Positions 1 to 7,591 of a stretch of 10,179 bases of DNA are shown piece after piece. The notes under the pieces were generated by a model, which saw only the letters and a program-made list of their open reading frames with translations, was not told the origin of the DNA and ran no database searches. The position numbers were made by a program, and so were the translations under genes. This DNA is from Phoronis ovalis. Lineage: Eukaryota > Phoronida > Phoronidae. Position 1 is the first letter of the stretch, and each line of letters starts with the position of its first letter. The stretch covers positions 1 through 10,179 of the forward strand of contig JAOXYB010066811.1 of NCBI GenBank assembly GCA_028565635.1. The letters run 5' to 3'.

Positions 1-1740
1 ACAAATGTTTGACTTTTTCTAGTTTATAGTTTATTTAGTACATTTATACAGTATATAGTCTGTGTTAGAGACTAATGGGAATATAGCACAATTTAATGTC
101 TTACAGATTGCGATTGTTTTGAAATCGGCGTTTGATATGACACGTTACACTTTGCACAGCTGGGATGGCATAAAGTCAGTTAAAAGGAAATGCGATAAAA
201 AAACATAACTTTTCATCGATTGGTTACCAATCTACACTAAGTGTGGGAATTGTATATTTAGTTGGCTTGGAAAACAGAGACTTGCTGCGAGGTGTTGCAA
301 TTAGCGAAACAAGAAATGATACCGAACGGGGCGCCACCTAATAGAGAAACTCGTCTATTTTCAATTTTTGTTTCATACATACAATTCTTTTGCCAGTTTC
401 CTACTGAATTGTAGCCTTTACTATAGGAATGTCTTAAATTACATATGTCGCGTAATTAAACACTGTTACAGTTGCGCCTTTTTGTGTCATAATTAAAATG
501 ACGATACAACTATATTTATTAAACATTTACTACGCTATTCTGTACAATTACCTGGAACTATTATAATAATTATAATAACTTACAGTTGTTATTAGTCTCA
601 GATATTATAACTCACTGGAAAATAATTATTCTTAATTAAAGTAACAAATGTGTTTAACAAACTGATAATTACAAACTTAACATTATATGATTAGATTTAT
701 ATATCGTATTTTCACTTCTACGCAGTTATTGATCCAAATAATTGAAGAGTTCCTATAGATACTGGACGTAGGTAAAAACTAGTACGAGGTAGTAGGATAA
801 TCAGCTAAAATGCGTCACCAAGCACCATACGCTTGTATATAGGCTATTACTGAAAAGGTACATGCACTTTTATAGTAAAACGGTACAAGAAAGCACTATA
901 TTTGTTCATATAGATGCTAATCCATCTATTACGCTTCCCTCATTAAAAGGCAGATGCACTTCCCTATGGACGTTAATTGAACATGAAGTTTTTTTAAATA
1001 ATCGAACCTTTCCCCTTCTTTTCTAGACTATTTGCCAATTTCATCGTTTCGATTCCACTGACAGACGCTGAAACTTAAATAGGTATCCAATCTCAACTCT
1101 CAACTGGGCTTATGACCCGCGGGTAATAATTAAGGGACGTGCGACCCCAGTGGATCATTTTTACCATGCAGAGTATCCGTCACATTTTAAACCTACAAAT
1201 CTTTAAAAGGGGTGCAGGCTATATGCGCGTTTAGGCACTTCTTGTAAAACGCTCGTTCGCGCATGTGGCCGGATTCGCTCCTCCAGGGCAAATTAATACA
1301 GTATACTTTTTTGTTACCCAATTAGCAGAGTGCATCCGGTTTTTCTGACTTATTTCTGTCAGCAAACAGTTTATTTACACCCAAATACTTAAAGTTTTTG
1401 CTAATACCTGAAATCATTTTGACATGGGCTATCTTCGTTGATCAACAAAGTTTAACACTTGAAACAAGCCATGCTAGTTTAAATTATATTTTTATCTTTT
1501 GGACATGCTCGCCAAGACACCCATGGACACTTGTTTACTGCCCGGGGTTTACTGGCTTATAGACTTAAGCTGTCTCACCTGATGTTCAAGGTTCAATTTG
1601 TCTTGTAATATCTACGCTTTATAATTATTTATTACAATTAGTCTGATTCACAAATTAAACTTGAATCTTGTGTGTGTGCGTTTTCATAAATACACAAATA
1701 CAGCAGAACAAGATGATCTCTCTGTTTTGATTACGGCTGG
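1..1740. other. Upstream AT-rich DNA with no detectable gene
   Basis: No reading frame with recognisable protein similarity, RNA gene or clear mobile element is seen on either strand. Positions 1085-1310 are GC-richer than the rest and hold the palindrome ACCCGCGGGT near 1116, without a feature I can name. An alternative upstream promoter or non-coding first exon for the cotransporter cannot be ruled out. Confidence 0.5.
331..340 (-). promoter_or_regulatory. CTCF-like core
   Basis: Read on the minus strand this is TAGGTGGCGC, which contains the bilaterian CTCF core AGGTGGCGC. The longer 14-bp word CTATTAGGTGGCGC agrees with the CCACTAGGTGGCGC-type consensus at 12 positions. It lies about 2 kb upstream of the exon. 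A single motif match of this length can occur by chance. Confidence 0.3.
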
Positions 1741-1747
1741 GCCTGCA

Positions 1748-2208
1748 TACCCTGGCCCCGCGGTGGACACCCTATCCAAAATTTTGTGAAGACACGGTAT
1801 CCCCGGACCCGATGATTATTCTGTGTCTACAGTCTGTTTCGCGAATGAATTGCCCCGATCGAGCCGCACTTATGTTTGTGGTCACTTCGTTTGCGGTATC
1901 AAATTTTGTGAAACGTAAGGGTAGCAATCCAAAATGTTTAAATATTTTGAGTAGCAAATCATTTTTACGCTAACTGACTGATACAAACCAAATTCCAAAA
2001 TTAACAGATACAAACCCCGGGTATACAAGAAGCTAAAATTAATCCAATATGCTGCAAGCAGTGGGTAGCTAGCAATCCAAATTTTTGAATTTCTTTACGG
2101 TAGAAATCAAAAAAAAACAGCAAGAAAAGTACAATCCAAATCCAAAATTTTCAACTTGAACGCACACCCCCATCAAAAAATAACTTGGGTACCCCCGGCC
2201 CCAGGGTG
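1748..2208 (-). repeat. Dispersed repeat, copy A (inverted relative to copy B)
   Basis: On the minus strand this reads as a series of TTTGGATTGCTACC-like phrases ending in a GGGGGTACCCAAG-type boundary. It aligns along most of its length with copy B (6346-6715) in opposite orientation, including two identical 29-bp blocks: 1972-2000 against 6528-6556, and 2070-2098 against 6442-6470. Relative to B it carries about 110 bp of extra sequence near 1787-1896, flanked by similar AAATTTTGTGAA phrases, and a 20-25 bp GC-containing insert near 2010-2030. Its right edge falls about 50 bp from the CCAAT box. No intact reading frame is present. Confidence 0.8.
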
Positions 2209-2257
2209 ACTTGCATTACGAAGTCAAGCTCAAACTAGTCTAGAATCCCTATTCCTT

Positions 2258-2266
2258 AACCAATCG
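2258..2266 (+). promoter_or_regulatory. CCAAT box (NF-Y type)
   Basis: AACCAATCG fits the NF-Y consensus RRCCAATSR at every position and lies 58-66 bp upstream of the ATG, a usual place for this box near a start site. The match is seen directly; function is inferred. Confidence 0.5.
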
Positions 2267-2291
2267 TAGCTTGACCCTGGTAACCTTTCGT

Positions 2292-2300
2292 CACTTCCGG
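2292..2300 (-). promoter_or_regulatory. ETS/GABP site
   Basis: CACTTCCGG is the exact complement of CCGGAAGTG, the high-affinity ETS/GABPA core, 24-32 bp before the ATG. ETS sites of this type cluster near transcription starts in TATA-less animal promoters. A CGTCA half-CRE overlaps its left side (2289-2293). Confidence 0.55.
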
Positions 2301-2320
2301 GGCATCCAGCTAAGTTGAAA

Positions 2321-2331
2321 AAAATGGCGGC
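2321..2331 (+). promoter_or_regulatory. YY1-like motif overlapping the start codon
   Basis: AAAATGGCGGC matches the YY1/Pho consensus AAnATGGCGGC at all positions and includes the initiator ATG with its Kozak context. In vertebrate TATA-less promoters this motif often sits just downstream of the start site and can coincide with the initiation codon. Here it also encodes Met-Ala-Ala, so the match could be partly due to coding and Kozak constraint. Confidence 0.45.
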
Positions 2332-2749
2332 ATATGTTGACGAGATGGAGCCGCTCCATTCAAAGGAAACACAAGAGGATTCTGCTAAATCTGCAGAGGG
2401 TAGACAACCTGCCATGCACCAGAGTGATAGCGAAAACGCCATAGATACAAATGACAAAAGTAAAGGTAGATTTAAAGTGGCGAAAGTATTATTTAAGGAC
2501 CCTTCTTTTTCGGATCTCGAAAGTATAACAAACACCGATCCAAACAGTGACTCTGTAAATCAGTCGTCGTCACCACCGATGTCTCCATCGCACACAACTT
2601 GTAGTTACAGCACGGCGAATCTCAAGACATTTGGTAAGAATACCCACGAGGCCTTGCCACATGTTGATCACTACAGGAACTTAATGTCGGCTGCTATTAA
2701 TATGGAGATGAAGAGCAGGCCGACATTACAGGAGTTACACGAAACAAAA
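2324..2749 (+). CDS. SLC12A2: Exon 1 of an SLC12A1/2/3-type (NKCC/NCC) cation-chloride cotransporter, N-terminal regulatory domain
   Basis: This exon encodes 142 residues of the cytoplasmic N-terminus of a sodium-(potassium)-chloride cotransporter, a plasma-membrane protein that carries Na+, K+ and Cl- inward together. Visible motifs in order: RFKV at residues 49-52 (SPAK/OSR1 kinase docking), KVLF at 54-57 (fits the PP1 docking consensus), a Ser/Pro stretch at 81-89, TFGKNT at 102-107 (the phospho-threonine block, TFGHNT in vertebrate NKCC), DHYR at 115-118, and RPTLQELH at 132-139 (RPSLxELH-like in the family). The ATG at 2324 is chosen because it is the first in frame after a TAG at 2267-2269 and has A at -3 and G at +4. 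The exon closes in phase 0 on AAA|GTGAGT. From memory, human NCC exon 1 also ends in phase 0 a few residues after its RPTLxxLH motif. The membrane domain is not in the window. Assignment to the NKCC/NCC group is strong; choosing NKCC1 over NKCC2 or NCC is weaker, as invertebrate genes may predate that split. Confidence 0.88.
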
Positions 2750-2755
2750 GTGAGT
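2750..2755 (+). other. 5' splice donor of intron 1
   Basis: AAA|GTGAGT matches the U1 donor consensus at all six intronic positions, apart from the tolerated G at +3. The cut falls exactly between codons 142 and 143 (phase 0). It lies just after the conserved RPTLQELH segment, and family similarity stops at the same place. Reading on would add 35 hydrophobic residues before a TAA at 2855-2857; these resemble nothing in the family and are taken as intronic. Confidence 0.85.
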
Positions 2756-3885
2756 GATCTTATGGCGACTGCCAAGAGGGGATATTTTCTTGTACTGGCA
2801 GTCGAACGAGGATTCATATGGGGTATACTGTATACTGTGCTTAGCAGTCAATGGTAACATGTCCAAAGATATAAGACACACTGCCTAGTCATATTAAACA
2901 CAATTATGCTGCGAAGTTTTTGTATTTGTAGAACATCAGCCACATATTTGTTAGTGTCTGGCCCATCACACAATTTACTAAAACTGGGTTGCCAGGTTGT
3001 TTTTAAAATCCACAACAGCTGTAAATGTCTAACAATGATTATTGTCCCATGAGTGTTTCACTATTGATTTTGAGTTATCTATTATCGAAAGAAAAACACT
3101 TACAAGGTGGTTTCGTTCTTCATTGTAATCAATTTAAATTATCACAGTTAACAGCCAGACAGTCATTACATGGGCAGGGCAACCGTATCCCTATTAGATT
3201 AACATCAGTAAGTGGGGGCAATAAAACTAAATGCCCTACTTAACACAGATAAAACAAAATGTTTTCCTTTGCAGCAGAATAGTTATAACGATTACTCATA
3301 GACTGGCTGCACTAATGGCAAGGGCATGCATGCATCTTGTTATGGCTAACAAGGAATTCTAATAGTAGAAACCATATTATAACCTTAGTGCTGTGACACT
3401 CTGATCTTCAATATATTTGCTGTCTCACCACCACATTACATGTGTATTTCATAAGCAAAATGTAAGACAGCAAAAGGATGATTTAAATTAATACAAAAAC
3501 CTGAAAGGTTGGACAATAGATACAATGTGTGTGGTTGGTTATACATAGGATTTTCTATCCACTAAATGCTAAAACATTACTATCCTTTCACTAATTAAAA
3601 ATTGGTAATACAACTTGGTTTTAGATATGTATATAACACTTTTAAATGATTAACAAATTAAAACACTTAAACAGATTAATAGTTTTATATATAACCTTTA
3701 CACAAATCCATATCATGGTCTGTAAAAACAATCTATAGCTAAAGTGTGGAAGGGTATTAAAACAAACCGGATGTGCGATACCTGCTCTGTGAGCACTCTA
3801 AAAGTTAATATGATTTATAGTTATATGTTACAAGAAAGTCAAAATCAGCTTACAAGCTTTTTAGCTTAAGATTGTAGCTGAAGAG

Positions 3886-3889
<4 letters not shown>

Positions 3890-3930
<41 letters not shown>

Positions 3931-3932
3931 GG
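3890..3932. repeat. (TA)n microsatellite grading into (TATG)n
   Basis: Alternating TA runs from 3890 to 3918, followed by three TATG units to 3932. This is simple-sequence DNA, probably length-polymorphic, inside intron 1. Confidence 0.95.
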
Positions 3933-4388
3933 ATACATGACTGTACTATGATGTCAATGCTATATTTTCCTTTATAAATAGAGTTATGTGAAGGTATTTT
4001 TTAATTAGCCTTATTATCTCGATCCAATACTACAGAGAACAATGCAAAACTTTAAGTTCTTAATTAGTTCATGTTGAAGAAGAAACATTATCCTGCCAAC
4101 TATGTTTGAATAGGTTGTTAATTTTATTGAACTAAGTATACATTATCTTTTGTTTTTTTAGAGGCTCATTGTATGCCTACAATGATTTGATAGATAATTA
4201 TAATGTTGCTTGAAGTGACCTTTTGCACAGACATTGACATTCAATAATGGAATCCATACTTCAAGGTACTGACATTTCTCACTTCAGCCCCAAATATGTA
4301 TGAAAAAAGCATAGTTATTAACTTCTATGGAGTTCATTGTTTATGGTTGGAATATTAAAATATTAACACCAGCATAACAGGATCTATT

Positions 4389-4431
4389 CAGTTTACCTAT
4401 GAAGGGTAATAACCAGTTTATCTATGAAGGG
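4389..4431. repeat. 25-bp tandem duplication (1.7 copies)
   Basis: The phrase CAGTTTACCTATGAAGGG at 4389 recurs at 4414 with one change (ACC to ATC), giving a period of 25 bp. Small intronic tandem duplication with no evident function. Confidence 0.85.
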
Positions 4432-4559
4432 AAAGATACACTTGTATACAGCTGTGTAGGTAGGGTTCATTACCCATTAACATGAGATATGAAAACAAAT
4501 GTGGGTAATTATTTTTTTTTCCAAATGAGGCCACTATGTACTGCTTTTATCAATGAAGT

Positions 4560-4720
4560 GCAACTGATCCTGCGGTGTCGTGACATGTGATACTTTGCGC
4601 ATCACAAGAGTGCGGTTATTAATGGATTTACCTATATGTGACTCGGTCGGTCACACCTCGGAGTCGCATCTAGTTGCAAATGGTAGTACGCTCGATATTG
4701 AAGCAGTAAATTTGCAAGTA
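4560..4720. other. CpG-bearing patch in the AT-rich intron
   Basis: This stretch has many more CpG and G/C runs than its surroundings, including TGCGGTGTCGTGAC, GACTCGGTCGGTCAC and CTCGGAGTCGCA. Small hairpins GTGAT..ATCAC and GTGAC..GTCAC are present. No open frame, tRNA boxes or splice-bounded exon is evident. It may be a repeat remnant or an enhancer. Confidence 0.3.
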
Positions 4721-5050
4721 GTCTCTAATACATTACAACAAAAATAAACTACTTAGAAAAATTAAGTAGAATATCAGATATGGGCTTAAGGAAGTAAGAT
4801 ATCAGGCATTTGAACAAAGAAAAAAATCAACAAGCATCGAAATTGACTAATAACATTATTGCTATGCAGCATTTTATAACGTACATGTATATGAATATTT
4901 GCTAAAAATACCCATAAAATTTCTGATGCTGGAAATTAAATAACTCTACTGCTGTCATCTTGACTAATAATTATTCAAATTGATATGTTGCATACTTTAT
5001 AGACTATGATCTAAATCTGGCCTGTTTTCTATTAATAAACAGAATTATTG

Positions 5051-5360
5051 CAGATTCATAATTTATTCATGGTGGAAACATCTTCGATTATGGGTAATTA
5101 ATATAATTATAGAAACGCATGTTACACAACTATGTAATATACTATTTTTTGTCAGATTTGTAATTCATTCATAGTTCAAACATCTTCGATTATGGGTAAT
5201 TAATATTATAGAAACGCATGTTACACAACTATGTAATATACCATTTTTTGTCAGATTTGTAATTTATTCATAGTTGAAACATCTTCGATTATGGGTAATT
5301 AATATTATAGAAGCACATGCTATACAGCTATGTATAGTGTAATATACTAGATTTTATCAT
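5051..5360. repeat. Tandem array of three ~100-bp units
   Basis: Units start at 5051 (102 bp), 5153 (99 bp) and 5252 (about 109 bp), each opening with CAGATT(T/C). The core CATCTTCGATTATGGGTAAT is identical in all three. Each unit holds a TAATTA homeodomain-type core and a short inverted repeat (TTACA/TGTAA in units 1 and 2). Unit 3 is the most diverged, with a 7-8 bp insertion near 5334. Unit length differences come from small indels. Confidence 0.95.
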
Positions 5361-5395
5361 ATTTTGTATAGTTCACTGTCTGAAACACCTCAAGG

Positions 5396-5422
5396 CAGAC
5401 AGACATACATACATACAGACAT
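5396..5422. repeat. CAGA/CATA tetranucleotide microsatellite
   Basis: Short run of CAGA followed by CATA units, then CAGA again, just after the ~100-bp tandem array. Simple-sequence DNA. Confidence 0.85.
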
Positions 5423-6345
5423 GAGACACTGTTTCATTTATCTTATGCAGTCTGCATGTGTTTTTTGGTTTCTAGTCACAAGTGCATTTTATCCAGAGGG
5501 AAAACCCCTTTAAAATCTTATTTGCTGAAAATTATAATATCTATTTGTAAGCCCAGGGAGAGACTGGTTTCATTCTGGATAAAAGTTGTCATATATTTTA
5601 GTTCATTTTTTTAACTGACATAGTTTATCATTTGTACAGCTGATATTTAGTTATATTAATTTGTGACTATTTTGTAGCTTCCTGATCTGGTCTTAAAATA
5701 GCAGTGAATCAACTTAATGTCGACATATACCAGGAACTATAACACACCTTAACATTCAAATCTAAGTTTCAGTTAAATGTGAATATATTAAATAGGTATT
5801 CTTCATAAGTGTATACCTACTTCGATATAGATATGCAGAAGACTAACAGGATTTTTTGATACTATTAGTTTTTATTTTGGTATTGTTACTTTAAAACTGT
5901 AATTTTAATTTATTGTTTAAAATTTTTAACTTTTGATTAAAAATATTTGCATATTAAATAAGAAATATGAATTCTAGTTATAAAGCATATATACACACTG
6001 AAAGTATGATGTTGAATAAAGATTTTCTGGTAACTACACTGATAATTTATAATGTTAAAATTTATTAGCCAGACTGTCTGGGACAAGTCTAACCTACATA
6101 CTTGCTGTTGTAGTTTATATCAAGTCTGAAGCGGCACAGTTAATTAAATTCTCTTCAGTTATTACACCTTGGCATTTTTCATTTATCCAGGCAGCTAGAT
6201 ATAGTAATAGAGATATGATTTTATAGTGAGTCTTAGCGAAATTGGTGGTTCTATATACGTGTTAATTTAATATATCTGAACCCGAAAAAAAATGAAGCTC
6301 TGATCCCCTCCCTGAAGCAGATGTATACATTTGAAGAGGTCTGAA

Positions 6346-6715
6346 CCCGGGGGGGTACTCAAGGTATTTTTTGGTGGGAGTGTGTGGCACAGTTGAAAAT
6401 TTGGATTGTATACTTACTGTTGTTTTTTTTGGATTGCTACTGTAAAGAAATTCAAAAATTTGGATTGCTACCTGCTGCTTACAGCAAATAATTTGGATTA
6501 ATTTTAGGTTTGTATCCATAAAACGATTTTTGGAATTTGGTTTGTATCAGTCAGTTTGCGTAAAAGTGGATTGCTACTCAAATATGTTAAAATTTTGGAT
6601 TGCTACCCTTAGATTTCATAAAATTTGGATTGGGTTTGCTACCCGCAAGCAAAAATTTCCGATTGGGTTCCGCGGCACATCCCCGTATTCAAAAATCCGC
6701 GAGTACCGCCTCCCT
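6346..6715 (+). repeat. Dispersed repeat, copy B, with imperfect terminal inverted repeats
   Basis: The element starts with CCCGGGGGGGTACTCAAGG and ends with a diverged reverse complement (AAAAATCCGCGAGTACCGCC, 6691-6710), suggesting terminal inverted repeats of about 25 bp. Inside, GGATTG-type phrases recur at 6403, 6431, 6462, 6495, 6568, 6597 and 6627, with weaker copies near 6532 and 6660, giving a 28-37 bp spacing. Short open frames on both strands are by-products of this periodicity. The family is not identified. It could be a non-autonomous DNA transposon built on a decayed minisatellite. I see no clear target-site duplication. Confidence 0.75.
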
Positions 6716-7071
6716 AAATTTGACAACCCCTCTCGCATTAGTTAATAACCAGTCCCTAAGCAACTGATAAATAACAGTCACTGATGAGTCAATAAGCATT
6801 CTTACATAAATATATAGCAATTAAAACAAAGGTACAAACAATTTAAATTACTGCCTAAAATAAAACGTTGTATGTTTCCAGTAACGATGTCAAAAAATAA
6901 GTAACTATCATGTAAGTAGGCACTTTTATTTACCAAAAGATGAAAGACAAAATAATTACAACTTTAGGGTCAGGGAGTGTTCAAAGTAGGATCGGTCGGA
7001 TTACTGGAAACACACATTTTTTGTTTTCATGTTAGGCCTTAAACATAGCCTGCAAATTTTAAAGTTATAAT

Positions 7072-7155
7072 GAATTAGATTTATATTTTTATCATAAATT
7101 TAAAGTAACATTATCAGAATAAATATCAATAGTATCAACAAAAATCTTTTTAGAC
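7072..7155 (+). repeat. Dispersed direct repeat, copy 1
   Basis: Aligns with 9530-9596 in the same orientation. AAAGTAACATTATCAGAATA is identical in both. Flanking T-rich sequence and a downstream CAAAAAT..TTTTAGAC phrase also match. This copy has roughly 18 bp not present in the other. Family unknown; the edges are unclear by eye. Confidence 0.7.
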
Positions 7156-7344
7156 CACACATGTCTATTCTGCAAGGTACCAGGACATGCTTTGTTGATT
7201 ACTCATTTTCTGGTAGGTACAAGTGCCTGTAATCAATTTATTAGATTGTACAAGATGTCTCCCTTGGAATTGCTGTAACCACACAGATTCAGAATATTTG
7301 TGGTGAATAGAAACCACCAATATGTGTGCTATGGGAAAGGACTT

Positions 7345-7591
7345 GTAGTATGATAATTACTTCATTGTAGTATACAGTGTTCTCCATAAAATAGGGTATA
7401 CATGTTCCAGGGCCAATGATGCTATTTATGTAAACTCCACACATGGCTAGGTAAAATGTTGATAAATAATACAAGGTTTATGTACTAAAGCTCATTGGTG
7501 CCCTGAACAAGTATATTTTTTTTTGTGGAGAACACTGGTATATGAAGTAGTATGATAATTACTTCATTGTGCTATGCTAATTACTTCATTG
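7345..7591. repeat. 22-23-bp repeats flanking a fold-back element
   Basis: An identical 23-bp sequence beginning GTAGTATGATAATTACTTC occurs at 7345-7367 and 7547-7569. A third, slightly changed copy follows directly at 7569-7591. The first copy lies left of the fold-back element at 7375-7537 and the other two right of it, so the element appears to sit inside or next to an older tandem array. The copies are too long to be a normal transposon target duplication. Confidence 0.85.
7375..7537. mobile_element. 163-bp fold-back MITE with hAT-like termini
   Basis: The left end CAGTGTTCTCCATAAAA (7375-7391) is matched by the reverse complement of 7521-7537 with one mismatch in 17. Similarity continues inward for about 45 bp through GTATAC..GTTC.AGGGC..CCAATGA, so nearly the whole element can fold on itself. 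Ends beginning CAGTG and closing CACTG are typical of hAT-superfamily elements, which make 8-bp target duplications. The flanking octamers GTAGTATA and GTATATGA agree at only half their positions without a gap, so the duplication is decayed or absent. There is no transposase, so it would be non-autonomous. Superfamily assignment is an inference from the termini. Confidence 0.75.

Larger units (their letters stand above)
2209..2323 (+). promoter_or_regulatory. Probable TATA-less core promoter and short 5' leader of the cotransporter gene
   Basis: The 115 bases between repeat copy A and the start codon carry a CCAAT box, a perfect ETS site and, at the ATG, a YY1-like motif, all within 75 bp. 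No TATA box is placed sensibly. This arrangement is typical of TATA-less promoters of broadly expressed genes. The transcription start is inferred to lie near or between the CCAAT and ETS boxes, giving a leader of tens of bases. An upstream non-coding exon cannot be excluded. Confidence 0.5.

Noticed and set aside
1772-1957. 61-codon open frame on the minus strand
   Set aside because: It falls within repeat copy A and reflects the repeat body, not a gene.
2315-2323. Upstream TTG as the start of the cotransporter frame
   Set aside because: Eukaryotic initiation strongly favours the ATG at 2324 with its good Kozak context; TTG is not a credible start here.
2230-2535. 101-codon open frame on the minus strand
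   Set aside because: It is antisense to exon 1 and the promoter. The sense strand carries clear family motifs, so this is a shadow.
3215-3230. AATAAA hexamers as polyadenylation sites in the intron
   Set aside because: Such hexamers are frequent in DNA this AT-rich and none sits after a supported coding end.
3025-3243. Open frame of 72 codons on the plus strand after exon 1
   Set aside because: It resembles no known protein, has no splice-site support at its edges in SLC12 context, and lies in AT-rich intronic DNA. Its length is expected by chance.
4141-4200. T-rich tract followed by AG (acceptor-like) with downstream sequence as possible exon 2
   Set aside because: Downstream codons meet stops quickly and do not resemble the SLC12 family. 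The perfect CATTGTA/TACAATG inverted repeat at 4167-4184 is a small chance-sized hairpin.
6262-6745. Open frames on both strands (85 and 71 codons)
   Set aside because: Both lie in repeat copy B. Their apparent residue repeats follow from the ~30-bp DNA periodicity, and copy A does not keep either frame open.
7289-7474. 61-codon minus-strand open frame
   Set aside because: It crosses the left end of the fold-back element and the 23-bp repeat, with no protein similarity.
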